64,000 bases of DNA, from assembly GCA_030340625.1 (NCBI GenBank), contig JAOPHQ010004283.1, forward strand, positions 1-64,000. The letters are read 5' to 3'. The stretch is from Merluccius polli. Taxonomy: Eukaryota > Chordata > Actinopteri > Gadiformes > Merlucciidae. The notes beneath the pieces were generated by a model. It was not told the DNA's origin. It saw only the letters and a list, made by a program, of their open reading frames with translations, and searched no databases. The position numbers and the translations under genes are program-made. The first letter of the stretch is position 1, and the number at the start of each line of letters is the position of its first letter. Positions 37,191 through 50,125 of the stretch are shown one piece after another.

Positions 37191-38236
37191 AAACTTTTAT
37201 TAACTTAAATCAGATGCCATTCTACACTGTAAGATACTACAATGCAATATACTATATACTACACTGTAAGATATACACTACAAAAAAAACAAATTAGTTT
37301 TTATTTCGTGTTCTCATGAAAAAACCACAAGAGCACAAAATAAGGGGAAGAAACGTTGAGCAGCGCCAGCGAGTTGAGTCAGAGGAGAAGAGGAAGATGG
37401 ATACCTTCTTCACTGAGGTGAAAATCAAGCTCAGAGAAAATGAATATAAAGACATCCAACCCAGTCTGGGCCTCCTTCATGCAAACTGTGGACAAAGTAA
37501 GCGCTGTTAAGTGTGTTGCGTGTGACTGTTAAAAAAGACTGTTATGGTTCAACAGTCAGACAGAAACAGTTGTAAATGTTGTAACTACTGCTGTGTAGCT
37601 TATTGGGCTACCATATGTTGTGTCTGACATGATAAACGTGTTTAGCTGTAGAACAGCATTTTAGTAGCAATTTGATTTACCGGGTTTGTCCAGTCCATAA
37701 AATACCCAACCTGTCCCGGTGGTCTCTCCCCTCTGGGACATGGGTTGGGGCTGTAATAACAAAAAGAAAATTATTGAATCCAAACGGATTTCCCTTCGGT
37801 CCATTAGGGTTCGGGTGCGTCATTTTGGACCTGTGAAGACCTCCACTACACTGTCAGACACTACACTACACTGCAATATAGTAGGCCTTCTACACAACAC
37901 ACCACACCGCACCACACTACCCTACAGTGTAACACACTTACACAGCATCCCACTACTTCCTATAGTGAGGAGGGCCGTGGAGCAGAACTGTCGAGCTCCA
38001 CTGGAGTGCGCGGCGTGTTGACACGTCGCAGACGAGCTGAGGTGCGCCTGTCCTTTTGAGACGCGGCGGACCTTGAAAGAACAACACAAATAAATCTGAG
38101 ACCAGAAGCCTGGTCCCGCATGCAATTACCCGGGGCGGGACGTGAGGCTTATAATGATGTGGAAGTGGAGCCCCGACCCTCGCACTCTCCGGCTCTCGTA
38201 AAGTTTCCTCCGTCTGTGGGATGTGATTCATATGAA

Positions 38237-38257
38237 AATGATGATGATGACGATGAC

Positions 38258-38298
<41 letters not shown>
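38237..38298. repeat. (GAT)n trinucleotide repeat
   Basis: (GAT)n with GAC variants. Confidence 0.95.
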
Positions 38299-38299
<1 letters not shown>

Positions 38300-38499
38300 T
38301 ATGTTTTTCGCGCCACACGATCATTGTCTCTCCTCTGAACTTCTGCACACGGCCCTGAAAGTCGCAGTTAACAGAAGACAGAGGGCATTTCGTTTAATTT
38401 TTCTTTAGTTATCGATCAATCCTTGTGACAAGCTCATAGAGGAAAACGTCTATCTTTGTGATGCACTATTTGGTTTTCCTGCAATGGTTATTTACATTA

Positions 38500-39235
38500 C
38501 CGCCTCTCATCCTACGTCAATAATCGGATGCGATAAGCGAGCCGAGATGCGCGGAGACGGGGGGAGGGGGGTGGAGGGGCCGTCTCGCTTTCTCCGCTCT
38601 CATATCATTCACCGTCTTAAATAACCTCGCAGACAGCAGCGCTAATGGACGGGCGAAGCCGACTGTACTCGGTAACGGGGTGTGATAGGCTGCCATACTG
38701 CGCTCCAATTACAGTTCAGTTGACAAGACGGAGTCAATAGCCGGCTGGCAGCCATGTGATAGCCCCCCGGCGCTGATTGACTCGCCTCTCCACAACCACA
38801 TTAAGATTATAAGTGTTTGTTTTCCCCTTTGTGTATGCCGCCTCTTTCATCAAGTCCCGTCCCAACAATGGCCTGATGGATCCGGCAGACGACGCGGGCC
38901 TCCAGGAATTCAGCCCTATTGTCTCGCCCGTCAAGACGGTGAACTGTTGTCAATAGAGGGGAAAAAAACACCCCTCACCCAAACTCATTAGACAACGATA
39001 AACCCAGCACATTTCAATAGCTTTATTTTGTCTTTGGGATTTCGGTTAAAAAAAACAACAACAACAAAACATGGCCACCATTGTTGTGCCGTGATATTGT
39101 GTGAGGGATCACAGTTGCTGTGTGGTTTGTTTTTGATTAGGATTGTTTAATGACTTCTCACAGACATTGGATTCTTAGTGAGCTTCTCTGGCCAGTCGAT
39201 ACTAAACCTCTCATTAATGGTGCAGAACTGATTAG
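38500..39235. other. unique intergenic block, possible conserved element
   Basis: Repeat-free sequence with SOX-like AACAATGG and CTATTGT, and homeodomain-like CTCATTAATGG words. No coding potential recognised. Confidence 0.3.
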
Positions 39236-39239
39236 CGAA

Positions 39240-39246
39240 GGGGGGG

Positions 39247-39285
<39 letters not shown>

Positions 39286-39295
39286 GGGAGGGGGG
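39240..39295. repeat. (GA)n with G runs
   Basis: Pure (GA)n core flanked by G9 and GGGGG. Confidence 0.93.
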
Positions 39296-39469
39296 ATGGG
39301 AGATTCATTAAGGCCCTAATTAAACCCTCCTAGGTGGGAGGGTTCGACTGCACCGGAAAGTTTGCCAAGGAATTTCATCAAGAAGCATTCCTTCTGTGTA
39401 CTTACATATTAATACCCTCTGCAGACTGTGATCAAAATGTTTAATGGTTTTTAGGTTTTATGGGGGAAG

Positions 39470-39720
39470 TCTCCGGACGTCACGGCTTGCGAAGGGAGGT
39501 GAACCCAAATGCGGAGATCAGACTCGGGGTCGCTGAGAAAGGAAGCTTTACTTGAGGAAAAACACGCAGACAGAAACTAACCTAAACAAGGAACTGACAC
39601 ACTGGGGCAGAAACTCGGGAACTTAAATACATGAAACACAGGTGAACAGAATATCTAACTAAGGTGACAGACATTACAACACGACACAACGGAAAAAGGA
39701 AAAAACTGGTAATGAAAAAA
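39470..39720. repeat. dispersed-repeat-like A-rich block
   Basis: GAACCCAAATGCGGAGATCA GACTCGGGGTCGC ... AAGCTTTACTTGAGGAAAAA CACG ... CTTAAATACATGAAACACAG GTGAAC is the wording of a widespread fish interspersed repeat. Related in style to 35460-35810. Confidence 0.45.
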
Positions 39721-39752
39721 CGGTGGTGGTGGTGGTGGTGGTGGTGGTGGAG
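39721..39752. repeat. (GGT)n trinucleotide repeat
   Basis: Ten GGT units. Confidence 0.93.
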
Positions 39753-39818
39753 GTGGGGTAGTTGAGGTATAGCACTGCTGGCTGGAAGCTGCTAACATCA
39801 GGGATGTGTTCTGGACTG

Positions 39819-40066
39819 GGTTTAGATCTAGGGTCTGGATGGCTGGGTGGGTTTAGATCTAGGGTCTGGATGGCTGGGCGGGTTTAGATTTAGGGTCTGG
39901 ATGGCTGGGCGGGTTTAGATCTAGGGTCTGGATGGCTGGGCGGGTTTAGATCTAGGGTCTGGATGGCTGGGTGGGTTTAGATCTAGGGTCTGGATGGCTG
40001 GGTGGGTTTAGATCTAGGGTCTGGATGGCTGGGTGGGTTTAGATCCAGGGTCTGGATGGCTGGTGG
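39819..40066. repeat. 31-bp minisatellite (GGGTTTAGATCTAGGGTCTG GATGGCTGGGT)
   Basis: Eight copies, differing mainly at GGGT/GGGC; decays into related GGATC/GGTCC sequence up to about 40190. Confidence 0.9.
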
Positions 40067-41091
40067 GATTGGATCCTTGAGTGGATCTTAATCCAGTTTT
40101 GGTCCCAGATGGGTTTGGGTCCTGGTTGGTTCGGGTCCCTTAGTGGGTCTGAATTCAGAGTTTGGGTCCTGGGGGCCCTGATCCGGGGGATGTTGGACCT
40201 TGGCTTATATCAGTGTGCGCATGCATGTGTGTGTGTGTGATAAGGAATGTGTGTGTTTGACACTGTGCCAGACCTGCGACTAGTCGACTTATCTCCCGGA
40301 TGCTACTCACCAGCATAGTTTCCATTCCCCTTAATCGCCAGCGTAGTTTCCATTCCCCTGTGCGGCAGAAAACAACTCTCCACTATGTACCACTCGAATA
40401 GACACAAGCCACACTGCAGTGGTGTGTGTGATGTGAAACGGTGTACCTGTGTGTGTGTGTGTGCGTGTGTCTGTGTGTGTGTGTTAATTCTCATTGAACA
40501 GAACCTCGTTCCCCCCGCTGCCTTTGCACATCGGCAGCGCCAACCATGGAAAAGCAATAAAAAATAACTAGATGGAAAAACAAACCAAAAACAACGGCAA
40601 CTGAATGTTTACCTGCGGGTTCCCATGTCCTCCCTCCCCACGCGCTGTTCCGCCTACTGGTGCAATCATTCATTTGATTTCCATCATTTCCTCCCCACAC
40701 ACAGAACGAGTCCTTTTGTGGCGAACGTCTGCGCCTCGCAGATGTGCCCGGCAGGTGGTCCCTAATGGGCGACACTAATTGACCATGTTAAAAGGCGTCT
40801 CCATAGCAACCAAACGTACCGCCGTTATAAACAACGACGACAGGTCACACGGGCGTGTCGAAAACACAGCGTTCACAGGAGGCTTAGTGTGATGGGGAAC
40901 GCAAAGAGATGAACAGCATATAGATCCACCAGGTGGGCCTCGGGCCAGCGGAGCACAGGAGCCTATGATCACACCTGAATCAATACCAGGGCCAATCAGA
41001 GGCCTCCGAGGGCCAAACGATATCGACCACTTAACCCCAAGATGGGACAGGGGTAGGGCCATACTAAAGTAGCATGTTAGGTATAGGAATT

Positions 41092-41092
<1 letters not shown>

Positions 41093-41131
<39 letters not shown>
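41093..41131. repeat. (GA)n microsatellite
   Basis: Pure (GA)n. Confidence 0.95.
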
Positions 41132-41134
<3 letters not shown>

Positions 41135-41647
41135 AAGGCGTGGGGGTCAGAATTTAAACTTGTATCATAAAACTTTTCTTTGAGCTTGCACAATGTCAAC
41201 TTTATTTGAATGAACTACAAAACTTTGCAGAAACTTTTTGTTTCCCCACCACTTTGTTCCCATCAACATTTCTCGACATTTTGAGTGTATGAAAAAATAA
41301 AAACCCACCCACTCGGCCACCCAGGACTCAATCAAACAACACCATTTTGTGTGTGTCTCTCTAAATCAATTTGGTGTGTGGAGAAAAGTGGGGAAATCAC
41401 ATTGGGAGCAGAAGTGATGGCAGAGGATGAGGAGCAGGAGGAAGACAGCCTGAGAGTTAGTGGAGCAACCTGCTGAATTAAATAAAACCACAGTACCCCC
41501 TGGGGAGCAGGTACCTCTGCCCAGACCCAGAAAGATTGGGCCCGCATCACATCGGTGTGTGTGTGTGTGTGTGTGTGGTTTACATCCAGAGATGGTATTT
41601 GTAGTCCCTGGGGACTCCATGCTGTTATTCATCTTCCCTATCGAGCA

Positions 41648-41873
41648 TGTGTAGCTAGCCAGCGTAGCTAGAACGTGTAGCTAGCCAGCGTAGCTAGAAC
41701 GTGTAGCTAGCCAGCGTAGCTAGAACGTGTAGCTAGCCAGCGTAGCTAGAACGTGTAGCTAGCCAGCGTAGCTAGAACGTGTAGCTAGCCAGCGTAGCTA
41801 GAACGTGTAGCTAGCCAGCGTAGCTAGAACGTGTAGCTAGCCAGCGTAGCTAGAACGTGTAGCTAGCCAGTGG
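41648..41873. repeat. 26-bp minisatellite (GTGTAGCTAGCCAGCGTAGC TAGAAC)
   Basis: Eight and a half copies, essentially identical, so recently expanded. No spacers between units. Confidence 0.93.
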
Positions 41874-41954
41874 AGCTGAGCTGGTTTTAGTCATGTTATA
41901 GCGCATCATTTTTGACATACTTTTTACAAAGTTGGGCTACGGATACTTTAATTT

Positions 41955-42050
41955 GGGGGGCCGGATAGTCTCAAGATTTTGGGTTCAAACCCTCCTCAGG
42001 TGTCCTCAGGCCACCAGTAGGCATCATTGAGCAAGATGCTACCTATCCAT
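41955..42050 (+). mobile_element. tRNA-derived SINE fragment
   Basis: GGGGGCCGGATAGTCTCAAG, TTTGGGTTCAAACCC (B-box), then GCATCATTGAGCAAGATGC. The 3' end is lost. Confidence 0.65.
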
Positions 42051-42054
42051 TTGA

Positions 42055-44515
42055 AAAAAACATCAGCACTCGTCACTGTGGATATAGATTTGGTAAAATT
42101 TAATGAGGGTAGTTTTAAAAAAAAATCATATCTTCAGGCAATGAGTAGCTAGTAGGCAGTTTGCAAGAACACTGAAAAAATAAAACAATAGAAATGGTGA
42201 TGCATAGAAAGTTTGGAGAGGCCTTGTTCTTGTTATTTCCGACCATTTTTACTTTCTACTATTCTGAGGTTCTTGTTCGGTGCCATTTTTGAAGTTCGGC
42301 TCCACTAAATTAAACATTTAGCAAACGGGTGTTGACCACATTTCATCCATCACTTTCAATTTTACACTCGGCTGGCCAGTAATCTTACTCTGCTAAGTTT
42401 AAACCGTAGGATAATATTATTGGCATTAATTCATTATTTCCTCAGAAGAAAAGTGTGACGAATTAAAAATATTAACCGACCTATCTGTGACTTCCAGCGA
42501 CCTGTCTCGGTAAAACTAGGTAAAAAATGTAATTGATACACCTGAAAGTAGAGTTGGGGGTGAGAGGTTGTGAGTGTACAAAGTACACTTGACTCTTTTT
42601 TCGGACGTAAAGCCCTCCGCTTTTATGTTGGTGCATCCGCTTTTATGTTGAAGTGGTCCATCAGAGCTGTAATAACGTTATTTCCGTACAGCGAGGGGTC
42701 GTGGAGAACAGGGGCGCTGCTTGGGTCTCGGGACGCTGAACTGGATGGGCTCACAATACTTTGACAAGTACAACATGAGGGGTAGTGGAGCGTGCGTCGT
42801 CCGCGTCGACAGAACCTGCACAGGAACCCCAGCGCCGCACGCGCGCTTGCGTAGACAGCTATGCGCACGACAGATCCTCAATAACCACACAAGACAAGCA
42901 AATGTGTTGACCTTTAAATAAATAATACATAAATAAATCACTTCATGCCATCAATCGACATGCAGCAGTGCATGTCGCCACAGGCACTTGTTTGTAATTT
43001 GGGAATCGCCGGTTTCAATCTCCTCCAATTTACATTTCGCAATTCTATTAAAATGAGTGAAATGAATCCGGTGTCTGGCTATTCTCATCAGAACGCACTT
43101 TAAATTCCCATTTGCTTCATCTAATTTTGCTATAGTTACGCATTGAACGGGGTTGGAGGTTAAGAAATCTCCTGGTGAATCATGCCACATGACAGTAGCA
43201 TTATAATGCACCCCATGATGGAAATAATAAACAAGAGGGCGTAGATATGGGCATTATTAATGAGGTCAGCACATATTCACCATTTCCAGCTTCCATACTT
43301 TGGGTTACCTTGACGACCAGCCTCCAGTCGAATTCAGAAGCAGGCATTGGTGCAGAGGAACGAGCGAGTGAGAGGGCCACAGTCCCTGATTAAGTACTCT
43401 GTCTTCAAACCATTTACTGCAGTCAGGAGCCACCTTGAGGAAGAGGAATCGGGGAGGAAATTGAGAGAAGAAAGGATAGCGCACGATAGCATCGGATTCC
43501 CTTCCCCGTGCACCTACTACAGCGAACGCGATAAACGAGTTAAGATTTATGTAAGACAAGAGATAGGACGAGAGAGACACAATCGGTGGCGGTGAGTGTG
43601 CATGCTCTGCCTTCCAAGGAGTGCTTGAAAGCCAACGGTTTAATTTTTGCGCAACTCGCCGATCGCTTGCACGCCGTCCGTTTTGACGGCGTTGTTGGCG
43701 GCCGCGGCCAACGGGTCTACCTGTCACCGCGGTAACCGGTAAAGTTGACGGAGCTGCGGCCGAATAAATGCCGCAATACACTCGATGCGATGTGTTCTTG
43801 TATCCGAGGCCCACTGAGGCTCGGTTGCCTGTGGTTTCGCTATGTAATGAAATATGTCTGCCTTGATGTATGGTGGTGGGAGAAGTCCAAATCGAAAATT
43901 GAATCACGCTAACTTAATTTGTGGTCGGGGCAATCAAATTACTTGTTTGGGCTACGGTGCTGACGACGAATTTATCTTTGTGACAAAGCTGTCAGGGGCG
44001 CGTAAGCGGTGGGGGTCTGTGCGCTAGTCGTCCTCCATGTTTTCCAGGGAGAACAAAGTTTCCTTTCTGTTTTGAAGACAGCAGGGATTTCAGCTCTCAG
44101 CCTATAGCAGACGCTGAGGTCCACAGTTGACATTTGCGTAACGTGCCGCTAGTCAACCAGTTAACTCCGGCTAATTGCAGAGCGCTAATTGAAATGCCCC
44201 TATGTAGGGAGACGGTAACACTTTGCTCTCGCTATAATTGTGTGTGAGTGTATTTCCCAAGGAAACAAAAGAACAGAAACTTCCATTTCACCCCCTTTGA
44301 ACATTTCCAAACACTCCTCGGTGTAAATCAGCGTTTAAGCATTTTCAAATAATCCTGCTGCTGAGGATAAAATACTACCCTCATGGATATGGTTTAGCTT
44401 GGACTGTAGACACACCATTAGGGTCTCGCACGGTAACTCCAACATGGCGCCCGCATCCCTCTGACCACGGCTCAGTTGCTGGAGCTCTGTGAAATTAAAC
44501 ACTAATGTAAAGGGA
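42055..44515. other. unique intergenic block without recognised gene
   Basis: About 2.4 kb with almost no simple repeats. Contains GC/CpG-rich patches at 42700-42860 and 43640-43770, and a TAAT-rich patch at 44160-44210 (GGCTAATTGCAGAGCGCTAA). A 200-codon minus-strand ORF at 43305-43907 shows no recognisable domain. Confidence 0.35.
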
Positions 44516-44519
44516 CATG

Positions 44520-44668
44520 TACACACACACACACACACACACACACGCGCCTTCCTGCCCGAAACCCAGGCCCTTGAGGCGTACAATCGTTCCCAAGAAA
44601 GCAGAAATAAGTGTAAAATGGTGGTGTTATTCACTGATGTGCACAACACATCACTCACACACACGCAT

Positions 44669-44706
<38 letters not shown>
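44520..44706. repeat. two (CA)n microsatellites
   Basis: 44520-44547 and 44656-44706. Confidence 0.93.
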
Positions 44707-44709
<3 letters not shown>

Positions 44710-44937
44710 CTCTCTTAAGGCGGCACTAACAAGTAGTAGAATTGTTCCCCCTTCCAACTAATTTCCCCAATTGGGAGCATGTTTGACAGGCTACACACAC
44801 AGACACACAAACACGCATGCACACACACACATTGTTTTTCTCTCCACTTTTGATTGATTCAACACACACAGCATGCGCTGATCCTGTCATTCTATTTCAT
44901 AAAGTGTACCACAGTATGTGCACTATAATAATAATCA

Positions 44938-44972
44938 TCAACATCATAATAATAATAATAATAATAATAACA
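44938..44972. repeat. (AAT)n repeat
   Basis: Pure core of about eight units. Confidence 0.93.
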
Positions 44973-45099
44973 TTGTTAATGCAGAACTCTGCTTGGTGCT
45001 CCACACAAGCTTCGCTGTTTTTGTCCTCTAAAGATGCGAGCGCCATCAGGTTATATACACACTCTCACATTGTCAGGTTATATATACACACCATGTCCC

Positions 45100-45335
45100 C
45101 ACAATGTCACACACACACACACACACAATGTCCCCACAATGTCCCCACAATGTCACACACACACACAATGTCCCCACAATGTCACACGCACACACAATGT
45201 CCCCACAATGTCACACACACACACACACACTGGGTCAGAGGTCAGGTTATACATATATCACACACACATATATATATATATATATACACACATACACACA
45301 CACAATGTCCCCTATATATTCCACGTTATAGGGAC

Positions 45336-45420
<85 letters not shown>
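45100..45420. repeat. (CA)n, AATGTCCCCAC units, (GT)n and (TA)n compound array
   Basis: CACAATGTCCCCACAATGTC units alternate with (CA)n to 45230; then (TA)n 45268-45286, (GT)n 45340-45367 and (TA)n 45380-45418. Confidence 0.9.
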
Positions 45421-45499
45421 GGGAGGAAGAGTGTCTCTTCACTTCATATATATGTAACTATATAAATAAATACTATATAAATATATACATATACCCACA

Positions 45500-45745
45500 C
45501 ACACCATGACCCCACAACAGCGTCAGGTTATAAATACAAACCGGGTCCCCACAACAGCGTCAGGTTATAAATACAAACCGGGTCCCCACAATGTCAGCTT
45601 ATAAATACACACCGGTCCCCACAACAACGTCAGGTTATAAATACACACCCGGTCCCCACAACAACGTCAGGTTATAAATACACACCCGGTCCCCACAACA
45701 ACGTCAGGTTATAAATACACACCCGGTCCCCACAACAGCGTCATG
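45500..45745. repeat. 37-bp minisatellite (CCCACAACAACGTCAGGTTA TAAATACACACCCGGTC)
   Basis: About six copies. GTCAGGTTATA units also occur more loosely at 45045-45250 among (CA)n and AATGTCCCCAC units. Confidence 0.88.
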
Positions 45746-45939
45746 TTATACATGCACACCGCCAGGACCCCCTGCGGGGGAAGGCTGAAGGTTTTTATCC
45801 AGCTTTTTGTTTTGGGTTTTTTTTGGAACGGAGAGGAGCTGTTTCTGGTGGAGGAAGAGAGACGTCAGTGGAAATGTTCCTACAGCGAGGGATAGAAAGG
45901 AGAGAAAGGATGGACTAAACTAAACAAGTTTTAAAATTG

Positions 45940-46137
<198 letters not shown>

Positions 46138-46469
46138 GATGAGCGAGGGAGGAAGCAGCTGCAGGGAGCGAGGGACCAGACGCAGAGGATGAAAGAGCTA
46201 CAAAAAAAACGACAAGCCAAGGCAGGGCGAGAGAGGAGAGAGAGACTCTTCTGGATAGTTCTTATTGTTCTGAGGGGGGTGCACTTCATGTCAGGTCTCA
46301 GTGACTGGGGGACAACGGACCCGGTTGTCACGCCGACGACCCTGGGAGGACACACGTCACTTCATCACTTCCACATACCGCCAACATGGCCGCCGCTTTT
46401 GTCTTCTCAGCTTCCTCTTGACACACAGGATGGAACTAATTGATCCTAGGAGACAGGTTCACAGTGAGC

Positions 46470-46503
46470 GTGTGTGTGTGATGGGTGTGTGTGTGTGTGT
46501 GAT

Positions 46504-46583
<80 letters not shown>
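46470..46583. repeat. (GT)n microsatellite
   Basis: Two ATGG-marked starts, then (GT)36 or so. Confidence 0.95.
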
Positions 46584-46914
46584 AGACACTGATGAACAAT
46601 TTGCAGTGAATGTGCTGATAAAGGCGCATGGAAGCGAGAGAGAGAGCGAAAGCGAGAGAGAGGATAATGTAGTGCTGTCTGCCGCAGCACTCTCTCATTT
46701 CCACGGCAACAAAAGCAACATGGAGGAGTTGTAAATGAAAGCCAGTCAGGCAGATCCCCCCCCCCCCCCCCCCCCCCTCCCCTCCCCCAGACGACCCCTC
46801 CCTCCACACACACACATTATTTCACCAGAAAACAAGAAGGACTGGAACACCACATGGCTTCGTAAACCATGGCTGTCATTTATTACATTTATTCCATGCG
46901 TTGAAGTGTGTTTG

Positions 46915-47594
46915 GTGTGTGTGTGCATGAGCGCCTGTGTGTGTGTGTCTGCGTGAGCGTGTGTGTGTGTGTCTGCCTGAGCATGTATGTGCGTGAGTGT
47001 GTGTGTGTGTGTGTGTTTGTGTCTGCGTGAGCCTGTGTGTGTGTGTCTGCCTGAGCATGTATGTGCATGAGTGTGTGTGTGTGTGTTTGTGTCTGCGTAC
47101 GTGAGTGTGTGTGGTGTGTGTGTGTGTGCGTGAGTGTGTGTGTGTCTGCGTGAGCGTGTGTGTGTGCATGAGCGCCTGTGTGTGTGTGTCTGCGTGAGCG
47201 TGTGTGTGTGTGTCTGCCTGAGCATGTATGTGCGTGAGTGTGTGTGTGTGTGTGTGTTTGTGTCTGCGTGAGCCTGTGTGTGTGTGTCTGCCTGAGCATG
47301 TATGTGCATGAGTGTGTGTGTGTGTGTTTGTGTCTGCGTACGTGAGTGTGTGTGGTGTGTGTGTGTGTGTGCGTGAGTGTGTGTGTGTCTGCGTGAGCGT
47401 GTGTGTGTGCGTGAGTGTCTGTGTGTGTGTGTCTGCGTGAGCGTGTGTGTGTGCGTGAGTGTCTGTGTGTGTGTCTGCGTGAGCATGTGTGTGTGTGTGT
47501 CTGTGTGAGCGTATGTGTGTGTGTGTGTTTGAGTCTGCGTGAGTGTGTGTGAGTGTCTGTGTGTGTCTACGTGAGCGTGTGTGTGTGAGTGTTT

Positions 47595-47626
<32 letters not shown>
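46915..47626. repeat. complex (TG)n array with duplicated 242-bp block
   Basis: TG-rich, with GAGC/GTGAGTG/CTGC interruptions. The block from 46920 (GTGTGCATGAGCGCCTGTG) recurs at 47162 with almost the same interruption pattern, a tandem duplication of about 242 bp. It yields long artefactual ORFs. Confidence 0.85.
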
Positions 47627-47630
<4 letters not shown>

Positions 47631-47699
47631 CTCGTGTTCCTGAGCCAGAAAACATGACATTGTTCTGCTCAAATAAAAAGGCAATAGAAGCTTTTAAAC

Positions 47700-48025
47700 C
47701 TGTTTAACTGTTAGATAGCCTCTGTTCTCCCCGCATCTCCTCTGTTCTCCTCTCTCCTCACCGGTCTCGTCTCCTCCCCCCCCCCCCCCCCCCCCCATCA
47801 TCTCATTTCCTCTCCTTTCTCCTCCCCTGTCTTCTCCTCTCCATTGTCTCCCCTCTTCTCCTCTCTCCTCACCAATGTCTCCCCTCCTCTCTCCTCTCAT
47901 CTCCCCTCTTCTCCTCTCTCCTCACCAATGTCTCCCCTCCTCTCTCCTCTCATCTCCCCTCTTCTCCTCTCTCCTCACCAACGTCTCCCCTCCTCTCTCC
48001 TCTCATCTCACCTCGCCTCCTCTCC
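47700..48025. repeat. CT-rich minisatellite, about 57-bp units
   Basis: CTCACCAATGTCTCCCCTCC TCTCTCCTCTCATCTCCCCT CTTCTCCTCTCTC repeated three to four times after a CT-rich lead with a C21 run. Confidence 0.85.
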
Positions 48026-48167
48026 CTGTTTGTTAGGCTGCCAGGCGGCTGCACCCCAGAAGACAAAGTGAGGTGAAGGAGAAGAGTGGCGGTGTGTGTG
48101 TGTGTGTCTGTGTGAGACAACGATGATGATGGTAGTTATGGTAGAGGATGACTTGAGAGGAGGAGGA

Positions 48168-48171
<4 letters not shown>

Positions 48172-48227
<56 letters not shown>

Positions 48228-48275
48228 AAGAGAAGGAGAAGGAGAAGGAGAAAGGGAAAGGGAAAGAGAGAGAGA
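48172..48275. repeat. (GA)n and (GGAGAA)n tract
   Basis: Pure (GA)n then GAAGGA/GGAAAG units; GGA-rich sequence resumes at 48360-48475. Confidence 0.93.
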
Positions 48276-48664
48276 GGTACGGTGCGGTGAGGAGAATCTC
48301 ATGCTTGAACAGCGCTGGCCTTGTCAACCACCGTTACGCCTGTTAAGACACACAAAGACAGAGTGGGAGGGAGGAGGGGGTAGAGGAGGAAGAGGAGGAG
48401 AGGGAGAGGAGGGGGCAGGAGGGAGGAGGGAGGGGGGGGGGGGAGGAAAGAGGAGAGGAGAGGAGAGGAGGTGGTCTCAGAGCTGTTCTATAATAAGAGA
48501 AGCTGTGCTGACTCATGGCTCTGGGCTGTCTGCTCCCGGACACCCTTACTCAGAATGAATGAATATATACACACACACACACACACGCAAGCTCACATAC
48601 ACACACAAAACACCTGTACAAATACGTTATATATAACGTATTTATTTTAATTTCATGTGGAAGC

Positions 48665-49275
48665 AGGATAGATTAGACTGGTTAGGGTGTTTGCCTTCAA
48701 GGGGTTCTGGGTTCGATCCCCAAAGTCCACAGTCTACCTGTAGGCACCCTAACCCAGCGGTTCCCAACCGTAGAGTTTGGGTGGACCACTAAATTGTCAT
48801 CAAGACCTTTTCGTAGAGCGCCTCATATGCAAACGGTAAAAAATAGATGAATACAAAGGCGGTGGCTGAGCAAATAGTGCCACAATTATTCCTGCAGGAA
48901 GGCCATGGCCAGCGGGAAACAGTGGGAAGAGAAAGTCAGCAACGCTGCCTCTACTCCCAGTGTGTTTATTTAGCAAACACAAACTAACACACTAACAATG
49001 ACCATTGGGTCATTACAATGGAAAACATATGATGGGATGCACAAATAATAACAAGCCATAATACTATGTTTATGGAAAAATATTTATAATACATTTATTT
49101 TCAATGACCTATATTATTTTTTTATTAGTCTATTTCAAGAATAAAATCCCACCTACCATCTGCGTACTTACAGTGGTAGTGTACCACAGCGCCCTGACCC
49201 CTACCTGCACCTTAAGGACCTCCATCTGAATTCACTGCAAGTCTCTCTGGATAACATCGTCTGCTGCGGTGAATG
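48665..49275 (+). mobile_element. tRNA-derived SINE split by a hAT-like insertion
   Basis: 5' half: GGTTCTGGGTTCGATCCCC ... GTCTACCTGTAGGCACCCTA ACC (48665-48752). 3' half: CCCTGACCCCTACCTGCACC ... AATTCACTGCAAGTCTCTCT GGAT (49190-49275). Between them about 440 bp begin CAGCGGTTCCCAACC, a hAT-type end. CCCTAACC/CCCTGACC on the two sides could be the target duplication. Confidence 0.6.
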
Positions 49276-49444
49276 ACTAAATATAACATGTAACGGCCGC
49301 CCTTTACTGCCTACATTATTGGATGTTGGAACAAATGGCTTCCAGTGAAGCCTACAACACCTCTTCCTCCCCCCCCCCCCCCCCCCCATCACACTCCTCC
49401 TCACTAATCACAGACTTATAGGAAAATCTATACCACTTCCCCAC

Positions 49445-49449
<5 letters not shown>

Positions 49450-49506
<57 letters not shown>

Positions 49507-49597
49507 GTGCGTGTGTGTGTGCGTGCGTGTGTGTGCTATACATTCGTGTGTTGACTATACATTTATGTGTTTGCTTTACAGTCCTGTGTGCATGTGC

Positions 49598-49637
<40 letters not shown>

Positions 49638-49645
49638 GTGTGTGT
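49450..49645. repeat. (GT)n microsatellites
   Basis: 49450-49535 and 49601-49645. Confidence 0.95.
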
Positions 49646-49919
49646 TAGTGGAAGCAGCATTGGCATCCGCGTGTGAGTGATTGATGGTGTCTTGTTCTCC
49701 CCCCCCCCCCCTGTGTGTTTTTATGGAGCATAATAACAACAGGGTTGTTACAATGTCCCGCTGCAGGGGAACGCAGAGTAGGTCACCTCCGTCAGACTCG
49801 TTAACTCTTCCAATTTTCCTGAGATTCGCACATATTTTACCCTCTCTCTCCCGCTGTCCGGTTTAAATATTGTAAATGTCACGTATTTTTACACTTTTGT
49901 GTTTTCATCTAACAAAAAT

Positions 49920-50125
49920 GGAAGGAGTGTATGTATGTATGTAGGGTTGTACGGATTTTCTCGACAACTGTTCATCCGATCGACTTCACACTTAGCGGGT
50001 GTATTGCTGAGGAGCAGAGGAAGTGCGGCGTCGAGTGTGAAGTCGTTTGGATGAGCGGTTCTCCAAGCAATCGGCCCGCTGCCAACATCTGTGAGGCGGC
50101 ACGTTTTGAACGGGCGCCGCACTAG
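49920..50125. repeat. repeat with internal inverted repeat
   Basis: CGACTTCACACT (about 49980) and AGTGTGAAGTCG (about 50034) are perfect 12-bp inverted copies about 40 bp apart in a GC-rich block (ATCCGATCG ... GGATGAGCGGTTCTCC). Looks like an interspersed element; family not recognised. Confidence 0.45.

Noticed and set aside
41648..41873. CRISPR-like array
   Set aside because: Units are head-to-tail without spacers, in a vertebrate genome; an ordinary minisatellite.
43305..43907. 200-codon minus-strand ORF
   Set aside because: No signal peptide, domain or repeat-family similarity that I recognise, no splice context, and the flanks look like non-coding unique sequence.
46746..47684. 312-codon minus-strand ORF (and its 259-codon partner frame)
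   Set aside because: Made almost wholly of TH/HT repeats from (TG)n. Several overlapping frames are open at once, so it is a simple-repeat artefact. The same holds for the SL/RE/CV-rich ORFs at 5805-6527, 8029-8612, 29273-29647, 33439-33944, 34088-34609, 44817-45509, 45915-46443 and 54330-55088.
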